Source of the DNA: Odobenus rosmarus divergens
Lineage: Eukaryota > Chordata > Mammalia > Carnivora > Odobenidae
Assembly (NCBI RefSeq): GCF_000321225.1
Contig: NW_004451521.1
Coordinates: 174,674-238,673 of the forward strand
Length of the DNA: 64,000 nucleotides
Direction of reading: 5' to 3'
Shown here in pieces: positions 22,915 to 34,279 of this stretch (its first letter is position 1; each line of letters begins with the position of its first letter). The notes beneath the pieces are model-generated. The model was not told the origin of the DNA. It ran no database searches and worked only from the letters and a program-made list of their open reading frames with translations. A program made the position numbers and the translations under genes.

Positions 22915-23800
22915 GAACTTTTCTTGTGTTTCAAGGTTAAGTACGATAGGCAAATTACCTTTCAACTTCTAGTCAATGAAAAACATTTTGTGGGGAATTA
23001 TTACCAAATTTGTATCAGGGGCACTTCCGGGTATTAAAATGATCAGATAGTTTTTCTCTTCTAATCTACCAACGAATTAATTCTATGGTGTTATTTCCTC
23101 ACATTGAACCATCCTTGCATTTCTAAAATCAACTCCACTTAGCGATGGTCATACTACTCTTTTAACATAGCAGTGGAAGGCTAAATTTAATTCACACCCA
23201 TTGATTTATTTTCCAATGTAAGGCAAGTCCCTCACTTTTTTTTTGCTTTTAGATTTCAAGTACTTTGTTTAAGATATGTCTCTCAGAAACACCATATAAT
23301 GGAATTGCATTTTTATCGATTTAAGGTATTTTATATTTAACACAAGTATTTAACCCAATTACATTTTGTGGGTGGCCTTACTTCTGCCAACCATATTTCC
23401 TTATTTCTGCCCTTGCTTATTGTTTCCTGTGCCATATTTTTCACTGATTTTTCCTCATGTGGCAATTTAGAAAGAAGTTTTAAAACCTTACAAGCACTTA
23501 TATTTTGGTTTTTCTTTCAGTATACTTAATATAGCATGACAATCTGTTCCTTTTATGCCATGACTTCTGTATGCTTGAGTTCTTTGTTTTGATTTATCTC
23601 ACAATGGCCTGGTGTGTATCTTTAAGTAAAGATTTGCGGGAAGACTATGGGGATGGTATTTTTTTTTTAAGAGCTGACAAGTCTGAAAACGTCTTTTGCC
23701 TGTACTCATAAATTTAGCTGTGAATAGAATTTTTGGATCATGGCATTTTAAATTCAAAAGTCTATCTTCCTCACCTCACTGTTTTCTGTCTTTGACTTAG
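22915..23800 (-). mobile_element. Old L1 5'-region fragments, antisense
   Basis: 'attgaaccatccttgcattt', 'aagatatgtctctcagaaac' and, near the right end, 'gtgaatagaatttttggatc' resemble antisense L1 segments. The match is patchy, so this may be more than one L1. Confidence 0.4.
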
Positions 23801-23849
23801 GGTCACCTCTCACTTTATTTACATCTCTGCTGTAGTAATTCCTACGTTA

Positions 23850-23990
23850 TATGATGACATAACTCTTTGTGTGACACCACGCTACTAGAAAATGAGCTCT
23901 CAAGGACTATGACTTTATCTTACGGGTCTTTGGTTCTCTAAGACCTACCACCACACCCAGGGCATGGTAGGTTCTTAACAAAGGTTACTT
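23850..23990 (+). mobile_element. L2 3'-end relic
   Basis: 'ctagaaaatgagctctcaag' followed by 'cccagggcatggtaggttct' and 'taacaaagg' follows the sense L2 3' end. Confidence 0.55.
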
Positions 23991-24487
23991 TAATTGAGGG
24001 ATATGAAAATGAATGTGCTTCACCAATTATAATGTTCTGCATAAATAAAAAGGCAAGACCATCATCAAAGCTCTTCAGTATCCATGAAGATTACATAGCA
24101 TTATGTTTAAAAGCCTTTCTATTTAGGTTAATATTATTTTAATTCTGTTTGCTGATTAATTGATTTTGTAGGTAAGAGTATGGCTGACACTAATGGTAGA
24201 ATCTAGAAAAGGAAATTTCTGCCTCCCAGGACTTTGTGGGTAGAGGCTGTGACTTCTCAATCAGAGATTTGGTCATTGGGAATAACCATTTAATGAAGAT
24301 AAATTGGTTAGATTTGAAAATAGCCTGGAAGAGAAGCAACAATAAAAGAAAGCTGCCATCCCATTACAATGGGTTCAATCACCAGAAAAGCTCGAACATC
24401 CTAACCCCAACACAGGACAGGTGAGCATGTACCTGGGACAGGTTCCTGGGACAGCCATGCGTCTTTCCTAAGGTAGTACAGCAGGGT
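23991..24487. other. Unique AT-rich spacer
   Basis: Single-copy sequence. I see no gene or recognisable repeat. Confidence 0.5.
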
Positions 24488-24690
24488 GCACAGACAAGTT
24501 TCAGAGTTTGACAAACTTAGACATGAATGTCACCTAACTGTTTGGGGATTATACCATGTATCAGGATTCTACCTTCAGGTTTCCTCAAATGTAAGATTGT
24601 AATAATGCACCTATCTCTTAGAAAGTCTTATTAGATTGAACTATTGTAAGGTATTTGAAGGACGAAGCATGGGACCTGAAAAAATTGTTA
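24488..24690 (+). mobile_element. MIR SINE relic
   Basis: 'acatgaatgtcacctaactg', 'caggtttcctcaaatgtaag' and 'attgtaataatgcacctat' fit a decayed sense MIR. Confidence 0.5.
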
Positions 24691-25559
24691 TGTGCACAAT
24701 TAATATAAATCCCATTCCCTTGTCACATATGCACGGGTCTTAAATAGGGACACCGATTAATGAGTAATTCAAGTTTAGGAGTTGTTCAGTGGTCATGAAG
24801 GGTATTTTGCATGGCCATTTGTCACTAATACCTACTCAGTGAGCAGCAAAGCATTACTGTTTAGGGCTTGGCATAGTGCCATAAAATTGTAGATATTTAG
24901 TAGAATTACATTTTTAAAATATCATCTTTGCTATTTGGTTTATTAAGCATGTTGGAAGAACTCCATACCTCAGATTGGTCCCAGACTCCAAAAGACCTAG
25001 ATAAGCTTCAGTTTCAATAAAGTTGATTTCAGAACGAGCATTGAACGGCCCCCTTTTCTAAACTCATTGCTGGAACAAGAGCAAAATATTGGGTAAAATG
25101 TTCTTTTGGTGTTACAAGATGTAAAAGAAGGGGGGGGGACCTAAAATATGCAAATAACATCCACATAAATTTTCGAAGAAAAACTAATTATTGAGTGAGT
25201 AACCCAACTGGCAAAAAAAAAAAAAAAAGTCCCAAAATAAAGAATGCCAAAACAGACAATATCGTTCAACACAGATGGTGTAGAGCAAATAAGTCAGGAA
25301 AACTTGTAGTGATCTCTAAATAATTGTTAACGTGACAATGGAACTTAGTGTAAATGCCAAAAAGCATCTCCAGAAAAAAAGGGTGATCATTTAAATATCA
25401 GTAATATTTACTGGATTTATATTCTTTATTTGATTATTTGACTTAATATGAATAATAAATATATTGAATAGTCTAAAGTCTTAGATATTCCCCCAAAAAC
25501 ACATACAAACAAAACAAGCAGTTATACAAAGGGCAAGGATGAAGTGACTGTGATACATT
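24691..25559. other. AT-rich sequence, unresolved
   Basis: A-rich DNA with a 16-base poly-A near 25215 and a run of eight G near 25131. It may be further L1 relic too decayed to place. No gene is visible. Confidence 0.4.
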
Positions 25560-26560
25560 TCTCCCCAAAAAAGCAATAAATTTTTTTCATTCTTGTTTTT
25601 GATAGAAAGATATCAACTCAATATATTTTTATCTTAAAGTAACTAGAGTAGAGTAAAAAGAAATTGTATATTTTGGGAAATCTAGAAGGAAAAAAGATCA
25701 ATAAAATTTGAACAAAATACTCACATAAGACGTAGGGAAAGCCATAGTAAAGAAATCAAGGAAACAAAAATAAAAAATGCCAAACAATTAAAATCAAGCC
25801 CGTCTGTGACCACAGTAAATAGGAACATACTGAGTGCAATTAAGAAGTCAACATCTCTAATATTGAGTCAAATAAGAAAGTTCAAGTTTGCTGTTTGGAA
25901 GAGACAATTTTATTTCTAATAACATATATCGGATAAAAGCAAAAGGATTAGTGAAAAGGTACCAGGAAACATTAAAAAGGAAAGTAATATTATTATCAAA
26001 CTAAGAAAAATTCTAAACAAATAGCATTTCATAACGATAAACGTAAACCACAATGAATGCATAATAACTAAGAAATTTGATGCTTCATATAATGAAACTA
26101 CATAAAGCCATGAAACTACATAAAGTCAATGTACTAGATGATGATGCTTCATATAATGAAACTACATAAAGCCATGAAACTACATAAAGCCATGAAACTA
26201 CATAAAGCCAATCTACTAGAAATAGAAGAACAAGCTTACAGAATAACAACCACAGAGGAAGAGTTTCATCCACATCTCTTGTATTTGAAGGTCAAGTTGA
26301 CCAAACTCAGTTGATGATAGAGAATATTCTGATAACAAAACCAACGAACTTCTTCAATAGCCACAAATGCTTGAACTCTGGCATCCCAACCCAGAATACA
26401 TATTCATCTCAAATATTTTTAGCATATTTACAAAAATCCATTTCATGTCAGAACTCAAAAACCCAACAATTGCAAAGAACAAAAATTACACATCGCATTG
26501 TTTTGTGACAATTTTTAAAATCCCTCTTTGAACAAAGAAGTTGAGAACAAAAGCGTATCC
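25560..26560 (+). mobile_element. Old L1M relic (ORF2 region)
   Basis: The A-rich strand with 'acccagaatacatattcatc' and the following region parallels the L1 ORF2 endonuclease part. Identity is low and the frames are broken. It contains a local tandem repeat at 26079-26216. Confidence 0.4.
26079..26216. repeat. Compound tandem repeat, 18-bp inside about 64-bp
   Basis: The 18-base unit 'atgaaactacataaagcc' occurs two times in the first block and three times in the second. Both blocks begin 'gatgcttcatataatgaaac', giving a higher-order period of about 64 bases. The minus strand reads a periodic peptide (WLYVVS repeated), which is only a consequence of the repeat. Confidence 0.88.
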
Positions 26561-26635
26561 AAAGAAACCTGCATGCTTGGGGATTTAAAAATATTTTTTA
26601 AAATTTAAAAAGTTTAAAATATGTTTTAACTTTGA

Positions 26636-26844
26636 GGGTGCCTGGGTGGCTCAGTTGGTTAAGCGACTGCCTTCGGCTCAGGTCATGATCCTGGAGTCCC
26701 GGGATCGAGTCCCACATCGGGCTCCCTGCTGAGCAGGGAGTCTGCTTCTCCCTCTGACCCTCTTCCCTCTCGTGCTCTCTGTCTCTCATTCTCACTCTCT
26801 CAAATAAATAAATAAAATCTTTAAAAAATAAAAATAAAAAAAAT
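26636..26844 (+). mobile_element. Carnivore SINE (SINEC)
   Basis: Head 'gggtgcctgggtggctcag', body 'ggttaagcgactgcc', CT-rich part and 'aaataaataaataaaatct' tail. A perfect 20-bp target duplication lies at 26616-26635 and 26845-26864, the best preserved in the window, so this copy is probably among the youngest. Confidence 0.97.
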
Positions 26845-26864
26845 AAAATATGTTTTAACTTTGA

Positions 26865-27606
26865 TATAAAAAAGGAAATAATGGTCCCCACTCTGAAATG
26901 ATGCTTTTCCTAATCACAAGAAGCACCTCATGGGCTAGCAGCCGCCGGGCGGGGCTCCCGCTGTTCCACACTCTCCCTGGGGACCAGAGGGCAGAGGTCT
27001 CTCCCACCAACACCCCATCACCACCTGTGTTCCCACTTTTCCCTCCCTGCCTGCTTGGGGTCTCCAGGGTAGGAAGGCAAAGGACATGTTTTCTTCTCAA
27101 CACTTACTGAAATTACTTTGACATTTTCTCCCTCCCCCAGTTCAGAGTCTATTTATTTTGGAAGCTTGGCTCTTGATGTATTCTTTCAAAACTCTTGTTT
27201 GGACCCTCCAGCCGAACAGTGCCTCTTTCATTTTCCGCCTTTTACTGTTATCCGTTTCCTGAGGCTGCAGGCTTTAAATGCCATAGCCATGAATGAACTG
27301 AGTCCCAGAAGGGCAAGAGTAAAAGAAATTTTAGAGAAAGCTGAGATAAAAATGACAATATAAAATATAATTTTTATTTTGCAATATAAGTATAATCTTG
27401 TTTAAAAAGAAAAGAATTTTACCTGCCACATCACATACCCATGAAAACTAGGTCAATCTCACTTAAGAATATGGACGTAAATCTTTAAGTAAAATTTAAC
27501 GAATAAAATCCGGAACTATGTTTAAAAAAAAAACAGATTTGCCGGAAACTGGCAAAATGTTGGTAATTGTTGAAGTTAGGCATGAGAGTTCATTATGTTC
27601 CTCTCT
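26865..27606. other. Unique sequence between SINEs
   Basis: Single-copy DNA, GC-rich up to 27110 and AT-rich after. The short opposing frames at 26855-27110 show no domain. Confidence 0.5.
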
Positions 27607-27620
27607 CTACTTTCGTTTTT

Positions 27621-27808
27621 TTTTAAGATTTTATTTATTTATTTTTGAGAGAGAGAGAGGGAGAGAGAATGATCAGGGGGGAGGGGCAGAGGGACAAGCA
27701 AACTCCCCGCTGAGCAGGGAGCCCAACAGGGACTCTAGATCCCAGGACCCTGGGATCATGACCTGAGCTGAAGGCAGATGCTTAACCAACTGAGCTACCC
27801 AGGTGCAC
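27621..27808 (-). mobile_element. Carnivore SINE (SINEC), antisense
   Basis: Antisense tail 'taagattttatttatttatt' through the complemented head 'gagctacccaggtgcacc'. Flanking 'ctactttcgttt' and 'ctacttttgttt' form a target duplication with one difference. Confidence 0.95.
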
Positions 27809-28084
27809 CTACTTTTGTTTGTTTTTGAAAATTCCTGTAATAAAATGATTTTTTAAGCAAACTTGCACATCATGTCAAAGTAGGCTTTATTCCATCACAT
27901 TCAAAAATAGTTCAATATTAGGAAATCTATTTCTACAGTTTATCATCACATCAAAGCGAGGGGGAAAAATTTGATAATATTAAACATCCATTCCTGAAAA
28001 AAGCTCTTAGTCAACTAGGAAAAATGTAATATTGTGTCAAAATGATTTTAAGGAAATATTTCAAGCTAGCAGATGTCTTATTTA

Positions 28085-28325
28085 CAAATAGTTGCAAGCG
28101 CTTATATAGGATTTATGACACGCCAGTCTGTATTCAAGTACTTTACATATATGAATGCATCTGATTTTCCCAATAGCTCTGTGAGAAACATACCATTGCC
28201 ATTCCCACTTTGCAGGTGCTAGAACCAAGAACAGAGGGGTTAAGTAACTTGCCTGAGTTCACCCAACTAATCAGTAGAGGTGCAAACACATAGTTTGGTT
28301 CCAGAATCCGTCTCCCCACTAGTGT
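28085..28325 (-). mobile_element. MIR SINE relic, antisense
   Basis: 'caagtactttacatatatga', 'ccaatagctctgtgagaaac', 'ccactttgcaggtgctaga' and 'ggggttaagtaacttgcctg' match antisense MIR across most of its length. Confidence 0.75.
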
Positions 28326-28965
28326 TTGGTGCCTCTCTAGGATATGTTCACGTATGGTGAAACTCAGAAGAATTTATCATCTGTACTGGGACCACATCTA
28401 AGTTGTCATGATCATCACAGCTATTCAATATTGATCTGAAAGCTCTAGTAACTTCATAACATGAGGAAAAAAATGAAAAAGAAATGTATAAATATTACAA
28501 AGAAACTGACCAAGTTACTGTATTTGAAAATTAAAAAAAAATTTAATTAAAAAAATAATTACCAAATTACCCTTATTTGAAAATTAAAAAAAAAAAAATT
28601 GCTCTAGGAAATTTAAGATAATTCACGGGAAAACTATTAAAACACATAGGTATATACGAAATAAATAACATACCCAAGAAAGTTTTTTTTCTCTACTCCA
28701 GAAATATTTAGTTAGAAAACAGTGAAAAATAGATTCCCTTTGGAAAAGCAAGAAAAAATCTAAAATGCCTAGAAGTAAACATAACAATATGTATGCCGTG
28801 CCTGAATGAAGAAAAACACAGATTTTTATTTAATAACATACAATTAGACTTTAAAAATTAAGACATATTCCATATCCCTGGATGTGAAGTTTCCACATGG
28901 CAAAGATATTAATTTCCAAAAATCAATTGGTAACGATGATACAATCCCAATTGTAACCCCAATGC

Positions 28966-29202
28966 TATGATCTAAATTGCTTCCTCCCAAAATTCATAAC
29001 TTGAAGCCTTAACAAGGAAAAGATTCCCCCTCTCTCTGCCCCTGTGTGCAAGCCAGAAAGAGGGTCCTTATAGGAACCAACCATTTTGGACTTGATCTTG
29101 GATGTGCAGCCTCCAGAACTGTAAGAGAATAAATTTCTGTGTTTAAATCAGCCAGTGTGTTCTGTGGTGTTCTGTTATGGTGGTCCAAGCTGACTCATAC
29201 GC
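28966..29202 (+). mobile_element. MLT1/MST-type LTR with internal deletion
   Basis: Starts 'atgatctaaattgcttcctc' with 'aaaattcataacttgaagcc', and ends 'cctccagaactgtaagagaa', 'ttctgtgtttaaatcagcca' and 'ttatggtggtccaagctgac'. Both ends of a MaLR LTR are present, but about 100-150 central bases are missing. It splits an L1M. Confidence 0.7.
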
Positions 29203-30009
29203 CCAATAAAGGTTTTGGGGGATTTTCCGTAAATATTTAATAAAATTGTTCTAAATTCATCCAAAAGACTAACCTCTTAAAAGTAATATTCTAGAAAAGC
29301 AACATTTGGCAAATCTCATCTTATAGCCAATTCCACCAAAAGCCATCAATGGGTGTTAACACTAGTGGGTGAAAGTTTGATGAGTCATGGGATATTTATT
29401 GAATTTCAAAAGATCTCCCCACATGATGCTTATTAATTACAAAGGGGAAATAACAACTTCATAGTGGAGAAACCAGGCAAACCCACCTTCACTAAGTTAC
29501 CTAAGTATAATCAGTAGTAATAGGACCAATAGATCGGATGTGTCAGCCAATACGAGAAGAACACAGCCTCCCTTCTATGATATTCGTGCCCCAGGCTACA
29601 TACTCTGAGTCTCATCATGAGGAAACACCCGATAAATCCCAACAGAGGGTCAATCTGCAAAATGGTTGGCCTGCTCTTTTCAAAAAAGTTAAGTTCATGA
29701 AAGGCAAGGAAATATTGAGAAATGACTCAAAAGAAATAAAGAAGACCAGGGAGAGAGGACACCTGAATGCCGTGTATGATCTGAGATTTTCTTTTGCTAT
29801 AAAACACATTATTGGGCAATTGACAACATTTGAACAAAGTCTATAGTTTAGCTAGTATTATGGGGTCAGCGTTGCTCTCCCAACTCTGGCCATCATGCAT
29901 TGGTTGCATAAGGGAATTCCCTTATTTTCAGGAAAATACACACGCAAGTACTCAGGGTAAAGGGCTTCCTGTCTATAACTTACGCTCAGTGAAGCAGAAA
30001 AATGGTGGA

Positions 30010-30034
30010 TGTGTGTGTGTGTGTGTGTGTGCGC
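30010..30034. repeat. (TG)n microsatellite
   Basis: Twenty-five bases of alternating TG ending in GCGC, read directly. Confidence 0.9.
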
Positions 30035-30224
30035 CTAAGAAGAAGGCCCAAGAATTGGGATTCAATCTCGAAATCACAAACCCTCAAGATTTCAGGATTA
30101 GAAAAGGACAGTAAAACTGCTTCGCGGATTCTTTCAGCGATGTTTCCAACAAGGGGCACTCAGAGTATGTGTGCCCCTTCCATACAAACACTGACAGGCA
30201 GCCATTAATAATGAAAATATGTAT

Positions 30225-30590
30225 AATTAATTAAACGCTGTCATGACAGGTGCTATGCACACATTACCTCACTGTACTCCAACAACAACCTCAAGAGTTA
30301 GACTCTGTGATTTCCACTTTAAAGAAATAGAAACAGGGGCACCTGGGTGGCTCAGTCAGTTAAGCGTCTGCCTTTGGCTCAGGTCATGATCTCCAGGTCC
30401 TGGGATCGAGCCCCGCATTGGGCTTTCTGCTCAGTGGGGAGTCTGCTTCTCACTCTCTCTCTCTCAAATAAATAAAATCTTGAAAAAAAAAAAGAAATAG
30501 AAAAAAACCCAAAGAGGTGAAGAAATTTGTCTGAGATCACAGAGCTAGCCAGGTGGGAGAACCAGACCCTCCGTGTTGTCATTGCATTAA
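30225..30590 (-). mobile_element. MIR SINE relic, antisense, split by SINEC
   Basis: 'caggtgctatgcacacatta', 'ccaacaacaacctcaagagt' before the SINE and 'aaagaggtgaagaaatttgt', 'gagatcacagagctagccag' after it form one antisense MIR. Confidence 0.75.
30336..30490 (+). mobile_element. Carnivore SINE (SINEC), inserted in MIR
   Basis: Head 'ggggcacctgggtggctcag' and a shortened CT segment, then 'caaataaataaaatcttg'. The target duplication 'aaagaaatagaaa' lies at 30321-30333 and 30491-30503. It is the last SINEC in the window. Confidence 0.96.
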
Positions 30591-31029
30591 AGCCTTACCA
30601 GGATTCTCTCCGTGCCCACTAGCCACAGCTCTTCTCCCCGGGGCACCTCTAATCACGGTTGGCACACAGTGCAGGAAGACCCTGGTCACGGGCGGGGGCC
30701 AGATCACAGAGGAGCTAGAAGTTTGGAGGACACTGAAGCTTTGGATAGAGAAAGAAAATCCAAGTGAAGTGTATCACGAACGAAATGATCTGAAGGAAAG
30801 GGAAGGGTGTCCATCTGGGAGGTGGAAGTCAAATGAGAACCTGGCCTCTGAGAGGGAAGGCCGGTGCCCCCGTGGGGGCGTCCAGGAGTCCCAGTCCCTG
30901 TGAACAGTGTTGTCAACTCACAGAAGTGGGCCCAGCAATCATAGGAAAAAGACCCCCCAGTTTCTCAGAGAATCAAGACTTGGGAGAAAATTATTGTAAC
31001 CTGGAAGCACGCTGTGGGGTGGGAAGCAC
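30591..31029. other. Unique sequence
   Basis: Single-copy, moderately GC-rich. A 116-codon plus-strand frame (30553-30903) shows no domain. Confidence 0.5.
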
Positions 31030-31205
31030 AGAGATTCACTGAATGCCTGTGCACTCTGGGCACATAGTCCAAGCTCTCTGAACTTCAGTTTCTCTATCTC
31101 TACAATGGGGATGATGATTATTACTTCTGAGCACTGGCTAAAGATCAAATAGTTAACATGTAAAATGTTCAGCACACAGTAGGTACCTATGAATATTAGC
31201 TGTTT
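31030..31205 (+). mobile_element. MIR SINE relic
   Basis: 'aacttcagtttctctatctc', 'acaatggggatgatgattat' and 'cacacagtaggtacctatga' match sense MIR. Confidence 0.75.
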
Positions 31206-32237
31206 TCCTTCTTCCTTCCTACGACGAAAGAAGAGCATCTCCAAGGGCCTCCAAGAGGACATCACATGGGGAAGCAATTCCTACAAGCATGGAGGAAGGG
31301 GATAGATCATTTGAGCCCCATCAAGCTACAGAACAACAGCAGGCCTTCAGCCGGATGAAGGCTCCGGAGGCTGACCACACAGCCAGCCCGGCATCCAGGC
31401 CGTCCTTGCTACCTTCAGTCAAGGAGCACCCTTCTCTCCCCTGCCCCGGGCCACGTGCTTCCCGCTTTGCTTTGCTTTATTATTTTCTATTATTTCCCAC
31501 CTAGCCCAGAACCGTTCCCGCCCCGGGAAGCCTTGGCTGTGAATCCTGATCATGGCTATCAGAACTGGAGCAGCCTCACTACACAAATAGGGAAACCAAA
31601 GCCCTTCAGGGGGAGGGTCTAGCCAGAGGTCGTAGGGACCGGACACAGACACGGTGACTTCGGGACTCCCTCCAGGAGAGGGGGTAACTTCGAAGGATAA
31701 AGTCCAAGCTTCCCATCGGTCACAGAGTGGGGGGACCGAGAAGAAGTTCCCAGGAGGAGAACATCAGGATCTGCAGGCGAGCTGACCCCTGGAGAGAGGC
31801 AGACTCGCATACCACACGTGGGATGTAGTCTAAGCCCAGCCCGGAGAGCCCACGGGACGGGGACTCGGTCATTCACCGTGGTCCTCCTCCAGTCATACTG
31901 TGTCGTGCTGCCAAACTATGCTGGGCTTCCTGTTCCAGTTTTGGAGAATGTCTCCTGGCTCTTTCAAACTAATTTCCAACCACGAAGCTCCTTCCTCTTT
32001 CCAGAGAACAGAACAAGGCACATGCCAAAAAATGAACAGCAAACAGAAAAGGGTAAAGAAATGGCAAAGACAACAAGGTGGATCCCTTAGTCCTTACGTT
32101 ATTCATTAAGCATTTAGGTGGTGCTCCCCCGTGGAGCCACGTGTACTGTGGGTGCGGGGCACAGACCCGCAGCACCGGCGTTTCTGGGGAAGTTTTAGGG
32201 CCTGGGTGCAGCCCTCCTGTCTATGATGTCTCATGAT
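31206..32237. other. Unique sequence, no gene recognised
   Basis: Single-copy DNA with a modest CpG rise at about 31620-31890. No exon-like frame with family resemblance is seen on either strand. Confidence 0.5.
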
Positions 32238-32319
32238 GAGGCTGGGCGTCTCTGTTTTAACAGCTCTCCGGGGGATTCTGTGTCCCCCCGAAGTTTGAGA
32301 CCACCGCAGCAGAGGACGT
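32238..32319 (+). repeat. Left arm of an inverted repeat (MER5-like)
   Basis: About 79 bases whose reverse complement matches 33083-33162 at roughly 92%, with five or six substitutions and one single-base indel by hand alignment. The sequence ('gttttaacagctctccgg', 'gaagtttgagaccacc') resembles a MER5 element. Confidence 0.85.
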
Positions 32320-33082
32320 AAGGCAGTGCCAAGAGAACTCTGTGGAAAATCCACCCAACAGAAGGACAGGCTCGACTGCAGCATGGCTTTGGAAAGGTCA
32401 GCCCAGGAAGGCGGGCTGGATACCCTCTCCCCTGTGCCTCCACCCCGATAAAAAAGATATAAAGAAAAGTAGGCAATTGTCATGCCTTGCATGTAAATTG
32501 CCTTCTATGGCAGGCTTTCTTTTTTTTAATTAGGTAGGTTATGTCTTGTGAATTCATTTTCAATTATTTCAAAATGAGCTTGATCCAGTTATTTCCAGAG
32601 TGCTAAATGCAGCGACTGTAGATGTTCTCATACAATTGTGGTCAAGGGACTCTGCCTGCTGTACCCACATCGTTGTCGCAGTACTGAACCTCCCCGGGCA
32701 AATCCGCAAATTGCCGAAGTCGGAGGCGAGTTGAAGATGCGGTGAACACATCAGTGTATCATAAAACCTGTGTGTACCAAGTGAGAAACCAGTCGATACT
32801 GAGTCTTTAAAATAGCCTTTAATTCTGCCAAAAGAATAAGCGTGGCTAATTGCATGTCCCATTCAGGTAATTGTTACAACTTGCCCGTTATAAATCACTA
32901 TTCTGTAGCATAAAAATCATCATTAAAAAGCCTCCAGGTTTTCAAAAAATCAGCACTCTATGTGTGACCCGAAAGAAGGACTATAAAAGTTGACAGAGAG
33001 GTGAAACGAGATTCCATCAGCGAGGAAGAAAAGAAACAGAGGGAGCCGAGCTGGTGCTCCTCGTGGGTCCTGGGGGAGCAGG
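32320..33082. promoter_or_regulatory. Candidate conserved non-coding element between inverted arms
   Basis: The AT-rich core (about 32520-32960) carries homeodomain-type cores ('ttttcaattatttcaaaatg', 'gtggctaattgcatg', 'ttcaggtaattgttac', 'atcatcattaaaaag') and no recognisable repeat. A regulatory role is inference. The flanking DNA is unique. Confidence 0.3.
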
Positions 33083-33162
33083 ACGTCCTCTGCCGCGGTG
33101 GTCTCAAACCTCGGGGGCCACAGAATCCCCCGGAGAGCTGTTAAAACACAGACGCCTAGGCA
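33083..33162 (-). repeat. Right arm of an inverted repeat (MER5-like)
   Basis: Reads 'tggtctcaaacctcggggg', then 'gagagctgttaaaacacaga', the antisense of the left arm. Spacing between arms is about 760 bases. Confidence 0.85.
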
Positions 33163-33764
33163 TGATTCTTTTGTGGTCCTCGAGTTGCACTTTGCAATGA
33201 ATTGGGATTGAGTTAAGCAATTTTTGTAAAAAGCTTTGATGAAGCCTCTACTGCTCTATAGCCATTAGGAAATTTCAACTGTTGATTATTTTGCAGGAAG
33301 CTAAGAGTCTAGCCTTTCCAGAAAAAGGGAGTGTGGGAAGGGAACGTGGTTGGATGTGAAGTTCTAGAGTCTCAGGGCATGGAGCTGCCTCACATGGATC
33401 AACTCTTGACTTTGCAGGGAGCTGACTGAGACGCGGCAAGACGAAGTGGCTCGCCTGAGGTCGCAAAGACTGAGGAGGCAGTGACCCACCCCCCCACTCC
33501 CCGTGCAGGTATGCACCTCCCCCCCATGGGCACCTGCAGAGCGACAGGTAACACATTTGAGAGTTTTAATTTCAGGGTCAGAGCACATTGCTGCCTTATC
33601 TTTTCAGCAACACTCGTGGCCCAAAAGATAATTTTCCAGATAAATGAGTCTAGCCCTTTTTAAGCACCAGATTTTGAAGCACTTTGGGGATGAAAATGTT
33701 TCTAAAATAAGCTAATCTCCCACACCACTTTCCGAAACAGAGAATGCTGACTAGTAAGTCTGCG
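33163..33764. other. Unique sequence
   Basis: Single-copy DNA. Overlapping minus frames at 33275-33588 show no domain. Confidence 0.5.
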
Positions 33765-33960
33765 AGGCAGAATTGCAGCCCCCGAGAGATGTCTCTATCC
33801 TAATGCGTCAGCGTGCCCCACGTGGCCTCCAGGGGCTTTGCAGAGTAAGTTAAGGCTCTGGAGAGGGAAGGTTATCCTGGATGACGTGGGTGGGCCCCGC
33901 ATCATCTCACCAGGGCCCCCACAAGCCGGAGGCAGGAGGCTCAGGGCGGGAGGAGGAGGG
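33765..33960 (+). mobile_element. MLT1-type LTR relic
   Basis: 'ggggctttgcagagtaagtt', 'aaggctctggagagggaagg', 'ttatcctggatgacgtgggt' and 'gggccccgcatcat' follow the sense MLT1 consensus. The 3' part fades into unassignable sequence. Confidence 0.6.
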
Positions 33961-34279
33961 GATGACAGCCACAGCAGATGGAGTGATGATGGGGCAGGAC
34001 ATCTCGAGAGGAAGTTCTGTCCACGCCGGGAGGTCACATGTGAAAGGGAGGTTTCCGAGGCAAAGCGAGAGTTGCCTGGAAGATCCGTCAAGGCTGAGGA
34101 AGCAAGGTGTGAAAAGGCACTATTTGGGGGAAGTGTGGGACTGACTCCAGGACTCAGCCCAGTGACCAGTGGGGCCGCGTGAAGAAGAGCAAAGTGCCCA
34201 TCAAAACCCCACGTGGGGTCCGCTCACGCTCACGGACCAACTTGGTAACGATGGACTGTATTCTCACAGCCACCGGCAA
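33961..34279. other. Unassigned GC-rich sequence
   Basis: May continue the MLT1 but is too diverged to follow. No gene is recognised, although overlapping plus frames of 87 and 114 codons cross it. Confidence 0.4.

Larger units (their letters stand above)
27829..30005 (+). mobile_element. L1M LINE relic with nested insertions
   Basis: Pieces at 28450-28960 ('ggaaaagcaagaaaaaatct', 'gtaacgatgatacaatccca') fit the ORF2 distal part. Pieces at 29450-30000 ('gagtctcatcatgaggaaac', 'agttaagttcatgaaaggca') fit an L1M 3' UTR. A MIR (28085-28325) and a MaLR LTR (28966-29202) lie inside. All frames are broken. Confidence 0.55.

Noticed and set aside
26079..26216. CRISPR-like array
   Set aside because: Repeats are directly adjacent without unique spacers, and the DNA is mammalian. 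It is a tandem repeat.
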